Assembly (NCBI GenBank): GCA_964035795.1
Contig: OZ038320.1
Coordinates: 28,677,855-28,741,854, forward strand
Direction: 5' to 3'
Source: Pterobdella sp. o SKG-2022
Taxonomy: Eukaryota > Annelida > Clitellata > Hirudinida > Piscicolidae
DNA: 64,000 nucleotides
This document shows, one piece after another, positions 13,479 to 25,400 of this stretch (position 1 is the stretch's first letter; the number at the start of each line of letters is the position of its first letter). The notes below the pieces were generated by a model. It made no database searches, was not told the DNA's origin, and was given only the letters and a program-made list of their open reading frames with translations. A program made the position numbers and the translations under genes.

Positions 13479-16400
13479 CTGATGCAATGAATGACAAGTA
13501 CAAAATATTAAAATGAATTATTTCAAATGTTTTCAAGCACCTCACTTTTGTTGGAATAGATTTTTTTGCAGGAGAGAATTGTGTTTATGGTAAGGAATTT
13601 GTTGCATATTGAATGGCCGCATGCAATCACTTGAATAACCTATCCCAGGCAGGATACCAGCGTCTTTTTTGAATTTATTGTGTTGCTGCAAAAAATTAAG
13701 ATTGATACTGTTATTGTTAAAGTTTGGAGTGTGGTTGTTGGGTAGCAGATGGGTGTTGGAACTGGCACTATTGCTCGAATTGCTGCTATCCGCAGGAGTG
13801 GAGCTTTTAGAGCTCCCGATCAAACCATTCGATGTTTCTCTAGCCATCATCATCATTACCATTTCTTCTTCTCTTCCAATACCAGTATTTAGGTTTGGTC
13901 TATTTGCATAAACATCTGTCGAGTTTGCTTCCGGTGATGTAGGAGATGCATTTAAGCGATCTACATCAAAGCCACCACTTTTACGTCTGCCATCCAAAAA
14001 AGATGTTTGTTGATTTCTTAAAGGCCTTCCCATGGTAGCGTGGCCTCTGTTATCCGACCAAGCACCAGTCTCATTTCGAGGTTGCAGAGCCGTGGTGCCC
14101 AGCCTTATGCGGGAGATTCTATGGCAGGTGGCTGATGGGTTGGTCACTGCGGACAAAGCGTTGCGAGGATCTTGGTGAGTCATAGAGGAAAGAAACCTTG
14201 ACGAGCCTGGTGAAAATCTCAGTTCTGAATCTGGAATGTTGTCCAGCGTTATTACTTGAAATAATCATTTTCTGTTATTATTTTAATACAACGTTGCTAA
14301 ATACTGAACAAAATTTTTGTCGAAAAATAATGAAGTGTTAAAAATGTTCTTACTTTGTTTTGAATTATCGAATTTATCCATATGATCGCCTGTTCAAAAA
14401 GATTTGTAAGATTTAAAAGTTTTAAGATAGGCTTTTTTTAATTTGACACTAAAGCAGCTTATGACATTTAGGAAACTCAATCAAAAACTGAAAATTTCTT
14501 TTATGCAATATTTTGGTTCAAAAGTTATTTTATGCATTAAATCTGTGGGAAAGTTGAAACAAAGCCCAAAATGACAAAACCCTCCCCCTCATATATAAGG
14601 CACCAGGCCACATAGTCTGCTTATTAAAATACCATAGTAAATCAAAAATGTGCTCTCCGTCAAGCGGCAATTTTTAGTATTATTTTCAAATATTTTGAAT
14701 TCATCTCTGAATTTATTTCAAAATTAATAATATACCACCTTGAGTTCTCTCTTCTTCCCACCCGCCATATTTGCTTGCAGGCTGTTTCATAAGAGACATT
14801 ATCCTAGACGGCTCTTCGTAAATGTGGTCTCCTACAGAATTAGCGTTGGAGCCTCTATACGGCTCATTGACAGTGAAATGTTTAGAGTTGAAAACTCCTT
14901 GTCTTCTGAGTTGTGATGGCGAAGAAAGTCCAAAGTCGCCGTAGTCACCGACCATTTTAGCTACGAGGTTTTCGTCTAAATCTTTATCAGCAAATGCTAA
15001 ATCCATCTGGTCATGAAGTTCATTAAAACGGATTAAAAATTATGAATTCTTAAATTTTTTTTCATGAATTGACACAAATTATTTGTTCGATCGAATTTTT
15101 AATTTCGTTTTCTCACATCATCTATTTAGTTTTGTAATACCAATGGTGAAATTATTTGATAAAAATTATGATCCCCGAAGGCTAACCACATTGAATTATG
15201 AAAGATTCTAGCGAAAACTATTTTTCAACTTTCCAAAAAATTTTAATCAAATTATTTAGTACACTCGTTGCTAAAAGATTGCTTTAATTCATCATACATA
15301 CATTTTGTATGAGGTTTTTACCTCTCAAGTTTGTCCACTTCAAATATTTTTTCAACTTATTCATTCTTATATTATTTTTTAAATATTGTTTTGAACTTTA
15401 AACAAATATATCTTACCTCAGCATTGTTTTGCTGGGAGGCACGTTTTTGTGTTGATTCGTCGGCTAAGAAGCTTTCAGATTCATCTTTGTAGTTTACGTG
15501 TTTGTTTTTTTCGTCGTCTAATTTGTTATTTTCGAGACTTTTCTTCAATGCTTTTTGTTGGCTTTTTGAACCTTTTATTGTGAAAAAATTTATCTCTACA
15601 AGTAAACTTTCAAGTTTTTGGAATGTTTATGAAAAGTTTAGGTTGAAAATATTCAACAATTTATGACAAACTAAATATTAATAAAAACTGATTTTTGATA
15701 AATTTTATATTTAAATTCTAAAAATTACTTCAATAAATTCAATACACTAAATTTAATTCGATTTTGGAAGTAAAAACTTGGAAAATATTTTGGTGCTATT
15801 TGGAAAATTAAAAAAACTCAGACGAAATTCAAAAAATGCACAGCACAGCAGTGTGAAGAGTAGCGATACACGATGAAGTGGTGGTAAACGTTGCAAGCTT
15901 TTATATACACCGCTCTACATAATCGTTACAAAAACATCTCAAAAACATAGTGGCGCCAGTGCCTTTTAACAGACTGTTTATTTGAGTTAAGGTCACTTGG
16001 TCTTATTATTGTTATTGCACTGTTACTATTGATCTTCAACTTTTAGATTTTTTATATTGACATGCTTAAATGATAAATATTTTTTTGACAAGTTACTTAA
16101 AATATAAATTTTTTCCGATCTTATTTGACAATGAACAAATTCCAAACTTCAAACTAATAATAATCTTAAATAAATAGAGATAAACGTAGAAAATAGAAGC
16201 ACTACCGTCATGCTCTTCGGGAGAGTTGTAAATGACGGCAATGCTGGTCTTGGATGGAGGAGGCAAACATCGGCCTCTCGATTGGCATCTTTTAAATCTT
16301 CTCCGAGATAACAACAAGAAAACAACCACACAGATTATCAAAAGTAAACTTAATAAGATAGCACAAACCACTCCGATTACAATCGACATTGATCTATGCT

Positions 16401-19400
16401 TTTGTTCTTGGGCTGTAATGCAAATATTCTAGTTAAGTAAACATCATCAAAAGCTCAAAAACGTTATTAAAACTGCCATGATTGAATTATTTGTGACAAA
16501 CCTGTCCTGGTAGCACAATTCTCTGTATTCTCATCTGAGCCGTTTGGACAATCTGGTTTACCATCGCACATCATCGCCTCCGACACACACGGACTACCGG
16601 AATAGCAGGGATTAAAGTAGGGAGGACATCCTCCTGGAATATAACCAGTGACTGCAAATTAAAAAAGACACGTTTATGTTACCTTCGAAATAACTTTAAT
16701 AGTTTTTTGTAACATTGAGCTTTTGTTACGCTAGATTAAAAAACAAAATTGCTTGGAAAAAATAAAAAATCAAAGTCACGTCGTAAAAATGAAAATTAAG
16801 CCACGTGAGTGGCAACATGTTGAAAGAAAAACTTTTTCAAAAAGTTCATTCAAATAATTAAAAACATCAAAATCATTTTGGTAGAATGACATTTGAAAGA
16901 ACCTCCAGTGCAATTCGTCTCGTCAGAATGGTCGGTGCACTCAGCTTTGCCATTACAAAAATCTTCCTTGGAAACGCATTCGTTGTTGGTTAAGCAGTGA
17001 AAATCTTCCTGTGTACACTCTTCCTCGAAACTTTCGCCATTCTCATAAGCGCCCTCAGAACCGAAATCTAAACCGTAGATATCATTGTCTTCTGTGTTTT
17101 TAGCTGTTGAGTTTTTGTGTTCATTGTATTTTTTATTTAAAAATCATTTTCTATTTTGACCATAAAACTTTTCAAATTAATTTTTCAAAAATAATTATTT
17201 TTAAAATTAAATTGAAAGGATTCCATCGTAAAGTTTTTGAATTCACTTTAATTTAATTAAATTTTTTCTAAAACTTTACATATTAAAAGTCGAAAATCTT
17301 TGATTTCGTAAAAACTAAATAATTAAAAACCTAATTAAAAATCTTTCCAAGAAATTTGCTCAAAATTAACTTTTGTGCTTTTAAAAAATTTTTATGCAAG
17401 ATGCCACAATGGAAACAATAAATGCGAAAAATTGCGTAATGGCTAAGCAACACGAAGAACACTACCTAATATGTAACTACAAAAGCGGCTATTTGCCTTC
17501 TATATTAAAACCTAATTGACTCATAAAGGCTTTTCAATGTCGCAACCTGGGTAGCTGTGTAGAATTAATCATAAGAAAGTACATATTAAACAATCATTTA
17601 TCACAATTAGTTCCCATTAAATAGGAATTAATAATAAATAAAGAAGAATTTCTAACCATAAGTGTAGCCACAATCTAATTCGTCTAGGCCATCAACGCAA
17701 TCTTTCATACCATCGCACAACCATTTCTCGGGCAAGCAAAAAGTGCCATTATTGCAGAGAATTGACGGAGGAACACAAGATACGTCTGATGTGTGTGGTT
17801 TTAAGCCTAAGCAATTATGTTGAATGCGTATAAATTATTTAAACTAGAACTTTTGTATGTATATAAATTATACTGGAAAAAGATTTATGAAAAAAGACAT
17901 TTGCAAATTCAACTTCAAAAGTTAATTTGAAAAGTTGAAAATAGATGAAATCACCACTTTTAAAAACACTCACGCCACTTTGCAAACACGCCGACAATGT
18001 GTGTAATCAAAAAATTAGGCAGTTAATCTGATAAAAGTGCCAACTGTGCGTGATTTATAACCTCTTGAAGTTTATTTTTGATTAGTTTGTATTATGAAAA
18101 CCCAAGAAAAAATAAAGTCTGAGCTGCTAAACTAATAAGGCATGTTAGTTGAATAAATGCTCGGCTAGGCGGGTGATGAATGGGTGCAGGTAGCCAGATG
18201 TTGAAACGATTCTTGAAACATAAATAAAAAAAAACAAACTGCCTAATAACCGTTGTTGTAAATCATTTTAAATCACAATACTAGACTTTTGTATTTATGG
18301 CTTGAAACAACATTCATAATGTGAAATGTATGGCCACAGGAATTCTTGAATATAAATAAACAATTTTTTTCAATTGATAAATAAGCATTCATTTTTTTGA
18401 ACAAACTCCAATACTGAGAATGTAGTTTGGGTATTAGCTGCAACAAAAAATAACTATTGAGTTGGGAGCATATTTCTAGCTTAAAAACTAATAATCCCTC
18501 AATAGAAAGTTCCTGTACAAAAATTAAATATAATAATTTTAGAAATAATCGCTGCTAACTTCCATCCGAAGATTTAGCTTCTTTCTCACTGGGAGGATTG
18601 CAATTCATTTCATCAGATTCATCTTCACAGTCAAACATGCCGTTGCATCTCGCCTCCATCACAATACAACTCGAATCTCCGCATCGGAACTCGTTTGGAC
18701 TGCAGACTTTCAAGTTGATGAAGTTTAAAGGTTAAGCTATTTGGAGCTTTATTTTTTCTCTTACATTTTATTTATTCTGTTTCACATCTTTAAAAGTTTT
18801 TCTAACATATCTTTTTAAAATTCAAATTGAACATACTGTGCTTGCACATGCTCCTCTCAATTCTTATTGCATCAACCCCAACCATGCAATGCTCGTACGA
18901 GTCTGTCCTTGACACCTCCAACAAAATCTGTCCATATTTTTTCTATATTAAAACTTTATTTTGAATATTTTGACGCATTTTTATAAATAGTTTTTGATAA
19001 GTCTAAAATAATGGATAGCTAATAAATATGCAACAAACCCTGAATGGACCGTTACTGACTATCTTAACTTGAGCGTAAGTCCATTTCTTTGCAGTTCCAT
19101 CTTCATCATATGACGCACCATCTCCAGTCTCCTTATCCCTCATATATGAGTCTTCATCTATGTAAGAGTTTTCGTTCATTGAAGCATCGTCATTTGGGTA
19201 GAAGAGGGATGATTGCTTATCGGACCACAAAGGGCCCCAAAGACGTTGGTCGTATGAGAGCAAGAGCACTTTGAGTTCGCATGAATCCCTTGTTGATTTC
19301 ATGTACCTGAAGCCAAGTTTAATTGTATAAGTTGTCATCTACTTTCAGAAAGTTCAATGAATTTTTAAATTATGAATCATGCCATATATCTTTTTTCAAT

Positions 19401-22400
19401 TATAAAAATTCACATTGAAAGCTTTTTAATAATTTTTAAAAGTTGAATTTTTAAAAAACATAATATTACTCAAATAATTTATAGCAAAGACTAAACAAAA
19501 AAGAAACGAAAATAGAGGTTTTATATGTATCGTTCGTATAAAAATTTAACTCGGACTTTTAGACTATTAAGTTTATCTTCAATGTCTACAGGGGCCTTTA
19601 AAATTCAAGGTTTTATTCCGAACATCATAAAGTAGATTTTTTTGCCAAGCATAAGAACTGCCATTTCGCTATTTTTAAAATTTTCACAAAAGATAGAAAT
19701 TTTGATGCCTAAAGATGAATCTGTAGCCGAAAAAAGATGGTGGATACCAAAAAAATAATTTTGTTTTTGTGTGTTGTTTTAACGACGCTTTTGGTGAGCT
19801 CCATCAAACTTTATTCGAGACTTGATACCGAAATTCTTTAGCCTATGAATATATCAAAGTAATCTGACAAAAAGTTATCTTCTCGATAGAGTTCTCAAAA
19901 GGAAGCATGAAATTTTTGAAAATTTTCATCAAAATTCATTGAATAACTTGGATTGAAAAAACTTCAAAAATTAAATTCAATTAATACTGCTTTAGTTTCA
20001 GAAAAGACCAAACTTAAATGGATTTGAAAAAATTAATTAAAACAATGTGGATGTTGATCCAGAAGACTGGGGCATCGGTCACGCAATTGTCGATATGCAA
20101 TGACAAACGTTCTCAAATCACAATAATTTATACTTTTGTCACGTCAGCAAATCTTTATATATTGCATTTCTAGGTTTTGTTTCAGTTTTGAGCTGAGATT
20201 TCAAAAATTGAAGGTTTTCAAATATGTTTAATTATGAAAAAAACTTGAAAAACTCAAAAAAACTTAAAATTAATTAAGGCATAAAATTTAGTGAATAGGA
20301 TGATCGTGCTTTTGAGAGCTTCCTGAAGACATAAATGTATTTAAAGCTAGCAGACAAACGAGTTTGCATGAAATGTTCGCAGAAGCTGGAGGCACAAATG
20401 GGCCCAGCATTGTCATGCTAATTAATCTTGTCAATAACTTGATCATTTACATTCAGATGTAACCCTATTCCTATTTGGGCATGTCTGAATACTAATTTCA
20501 TCGATGCCACCTTTTGCAAATTCCATGATGCAATAACCCCAAACATTAAAATAATTAAAGTCTTTATTCAAGTTTTTAATTCAATTTTATTTCTTGAACA
20601 GCATGATAAAAATGTTGAAAATATGAATTTTTGAAGTCAGAAAAAAAAATCAAGTGACAAAAAAAGCTATAAAGGGTTCCAACAACTGATAAATCAAAAA
20701 GCTGAGACAATGCTGACTTAGCGAATTTTATAATGACAGTGGTGATAAAAGCAGAAGCGAGTATAATTTTTATGAGTTTTCTGCCATGAATTGCTCATAA
20801 GAAACCCAAAGTCATTTTCAAAACCGACTGCAATAAGCCACCTAAATAGACTCTTTAAAAGCAGCCCTCAATAACTTGATGATGCCAAGTGAGTGCAGGG
20901 AAATCACTTGGAACTGAGAATAACTCCAAAATGGTTCACAAATCCTATGTCTTAAAGAAAAAATATTGAAAAGTATCTTTGATCAAATTAGATTTAGTCA
21001 ACTTTTTTAACAAATTCACTAACAGGGAAAATAAAATCAAGTAAAATTCTTAAAAAGTCCTGAGTAGTAGACGTGGTATAATCTGTGGCAAAATGGAAAT
21101 TGCAGAAGATTAGGTCTGGCAAGTGCGTCAGAGTCATAATTGAAGTGTGCACTAGCAACAAATAGCTAACACCTCCGACATCACATTTATTCAAGTTATT
21201 TTGTTTTGTTTCGTGAATAATTCATTACATATTGGAGAGTAATTGTTTCATTTTATTTTGAAAATGGAAGTTTATTTAATTTAATGCAAACTGGAATTGT
21301 ATCAAACTTGTTTACATTTATTAAATTATATTCAAAAAGTAAGTTTTCAAAATTTAAAAAATTATTCAAAAAATAAAAAAATTTTAAATTCATTTTATAT
21401 AGTGTAATTGTATGCATTTGGAAAACTCAATTATTCATACATTGTTGATTGAGTGTTCTTCTACATTGTAGTACGAATTAATAAATAGGTGAGCGACAGT
21501 AATGTCACTGCTTATGCACTCTGTCGAAGAATTATTGGGTCAATCAAGGCAGCATCAAGCAGTTAAACGCATTATTTTTTGTAATTCAGTTTTAATATGC
21601 TTTCTTTGTTTCAATGATAAATTCTTTTTATATTTTGATTTTAATTTCTTGTTGATATGTTTTTTAATTAGTTCCTAGTTTCACTTATATGCTAATTGGT
21701 CATTCCAAGTTTGACTAATCAAAAGTTCACCAAAATTTAAAATTCAAATAGAAATTATTTTTTATAATTAGGTGAAGGAATAAATTTTATAATTGAAAAA
21801 ACTCAGTTTTCAAAATTGTGTGAAATGCTTGAAATTAAAAAAATTTCATTTATTTTTAGCTTATTTTTAAAAACAAAAAAGAACTAAAAAAAGAATAATT
21901 TAATAGAAGGAAATATTGTTTGTCTATAGAATTACACGATCATGCCTATGAGTAATGATATCGAGTTGGTGTCTTCAATGAATTTATAATTTCAAAAAAA
22001 ATTTGCTAAATAAATAATATCGAGGATGTTAAATAATGCAGATTTCTCGAAAGCACAAGTGTGAAGTTGGTCGTTTAGAAGTCATAAAGGAAATCTATCT
22101 GAGTTCTTGCATTTAACATATTGACAATATTTTAGTTAAATTGATATGGGGAAATTCTATTTTGAATAAAACACGGAATATATTTTTATTTTTTTAATTA
22201 AAAATTAACATTCTAGAAATATTTCATTTTATAGAACCAAAAAATATAAATTTAATTTTAATAATACCGAAAAATATACTAAAAAATTAGATTAAAAATG
22301 CGTTGTGAAGGGTGTTTACATATTATTGGCAGCTTCCACGCTTGATTTAATAACAAAAATGTCAATATGCAAGAAGAATGTGATGAAAATGAGATCGAGT

Positions 22401-25400
22401 TTCAAAGTAAACAGAATAAATTTTTAAATGAAAGCCGTATTGAAGCACGCACAAAAACTAGTTACATGGCTTAAAAAAGCAAAAACTTGAGCAAAAATAG
22501 TGAAAAAATTGAAAAGAAAATTGAAAACTCTGAAATTTTCTATTTTTGAGTTGCAAATTTAAAGACGATAAAAAACTACCAGTGTATAGAAGATTTCTGA
22601 AATCTTTTTCAACAAATCGCCGAAATTGTTGATGAAAATTTGAACAAAAAGTAATCTTGAAGTTTTTAAAATATGAAAATACTTGGAATTTTTTAAAATA
22701 AACAGATTAAAACACTATATATCAAAGGATTTTTTACTAATAGTAAAAGGAAATTGTTAACGAAGCTCTCGAATGTATCTATTTTCATTTTAGATAAATT
22801 CATTTTGATTTAAGATCTCCCAATTTTCTTCTTCAACTGATTTCCAAATGATATTTTTGACATTTTACTTTTGGCTAAATGGCTATATAATTTTTATGCT
22901 TTTTTTTCAATTTATCTATGGCTTTCTAAAACAAGCATTCGGTCCGCTTGCTTATTGAAAGGCAATCAAGAGAGGTGGAAAAACATGAATACTTCAAGTT
23001 CTAGCACACTAGGCTTATTCCAGTATTTAAATGAATATTCAGCACTTTAAATGATAATTAAAAATCGGAATAGATATATCGTTTTTCTGTAACATCTATT
23101 CTATTCGGCGCAGAGATGCTGTAATTTTTATTTATAAAAACATTTTAATTATAGCAATTGTTCCATTAATTTTTAAAGGATAGACACCTGCCATGTTTTA
23201 TAGTTTCACACTTTCAAAATATTCAAAAGACGTGGCACGCGAACACCGAGTTAATTTCAAAACTGTTTTTCTCAGTTCCTTTAGTTATAACTTTTACAAA
23301 AAAATTTTAAAATTGTACAATTGAATTTTTTCTTCATCAGTTGATTTGAAAAAATCGATTTGACTTTTTATTTGATAGAAAAGTTTTGAAATAAGCGTGT
23401 AAAGATAGTTACAAAAGCAAAAAAAAAAGATTTTAAAAAGTTTCAGATTCATATTTCTGACGTCACTTGCTCAATAATTACAATGAAGCAAATAAAATCT
23501 TCTGACAATGAATAATGAAGACGCTTTTAAATAAATGTTTTTTGAACGAGATAATCTCCCGGCAGCAATTGCAACAAATGTAAATATACTGTCAAAGTCT
23601 CAGAAGATTTGTGGCTACTCAAAAAAAATGGGAAACAAATCCTTTGAATTAATTTGGAACAAATTTAACTATAAAATACAAACTTTGTTTCATTTATCAC
23701 TTCTCAATTGATCCTTGTGTCTAGCGGAGCAAAAGCTACGCAAGCTCGTCGCACAACGTCTTTTCAACAGTTCTAATTATTTCCGTAATTATACTAATCT
23801 TTTCCCCTCTTTGTTTTCATTTACTTTACGCCTAATTCCTGATTGACTAGCGTAAGGATGTGGCGAAAATTTTCAAAGTATCTTCCCTAGGTAATGATTT
23901 TTCTCAATATATTTATAATTTAAATATGAGATTTTGTTTCAGGTGAACCAATGATAAAATTTAGCGAGGAAATTTTTTAAAAGTTCCAAGACCTCAAACT
24001 ACAATTTGTTAAATGAAAAAAACCATGATAACATGTTGAAAAATACTATGTATATTCTTACTTCCTTTGAAACTAAAATTATTATATAAACGAAATACGT
24101 AAGTACAATTGTTTTATAACTCTTTGATAGACATACGGCAATAATTATAAAGACTGATTTGACAACGTTTCACTTTGCATTGCATATTGAAGTTTTTTAG
24201 TGTGATTCTTTTACTGAAAAATAAATAATAAGAGGGATTATTGCAATAGACATTAACACGCCGCTCAGATTTATAAGCACCAGTGATAGGGGAATGCAAC
24301 ACTGACCAGTGGTATATTTTTGTATAAAAAGAAAAAAGACTAAGAAATAACATCAGGTTTATAAGTTATTTTAAAGAACACGTATTTTCACGTATACTTT
24401 TAGAGTCTTTGTTTCAAATATGATCTTAATGAATAAAAGGAAATCTTATTAAAATTTGTTTTCAAAATTAGAAAATCATTTAGGAGTAAAGTTTATACTT
24501 ATTTTATAAGCTGAAACTTTCGTACATAAAAAGTTAACATATATATTGAGGACTTTGTCATCAAACCAAAATAAACATCAGAGAACTAAAATCGAAGGAA
24601 AGACTGTGTAAGAAGTTGAATAAAACATCTAGAAATGAGAGAACCTTCAAATTTTCTTTCTAAAATGCTTTTGTTTTGTTTATAAAAAATTGAAAATTTT
24701 CTAAAAGTTTGAAGATGAATTATTATTCCAAAAATATTTTTGTAATGGTTCAGACATTAAGATAAATTTTTAAAATGTTTTAAAAAACTTCAAGATTCAT
24801 ATATCACAATAAGTCAATGTATATTAAGAAAAAATATAAAACAAATAGACGAGATTTTAAAAAAGGCCAACGTAGATGGAGCATAATATAAACACACAGA
24901 GGTAAAGCTTCATTTGAGCTTACACAAGGTTATAAAACGACCAAGAGAAAAAATTTATAGCAATGATTTAGCAATAACAACAAAGAAAGAATAAAAATAA
25001 AGATAAAAGACTAATAAACATTATTGAAATAATAGCAAAAAGAAAATAACAAACACATACGGAAACTTAAACCGCTATACAATCGCCCATAAAAAGGTAA
25101 TAGGTATATAAAAGTATAATTAGTAAATTAATGAAATTTACTTATATATTTTATCGGTGAAAACTACAAAATTTGAAATTAAGTTTTAAAATTTTGTCTA
25201 CTACTACTATCGTTTGTGTTGTTACCATAGCCCGTATCTTTCAAGTTGTTTATTTAAATTAGCTATATTTCAATAAATTTTGAAACATATACTGTTTTTG
25301 AGATGTATATTCTAAATTTAACGTTTGAAACAAAAAGTTCAGTTTCCAATTTATATTGAATTTTACATCATACTTTAATGAATAAATTTGGTTTTTAAAA

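Noticed and set aside
13264..13911. Plus-strand open frames of 72 and 80 codons
   Set aside because: Shadows of e20 and e19; hydrophobic Leu/Val runs arise from reverse-complemented Gln/Asn/Ser repeats.
18590..18699. Alternative acceptor for e11 at the downstream CAG
   Set aside because: It would delete the first LDLa cysteine and put the exon out of phase with e10.
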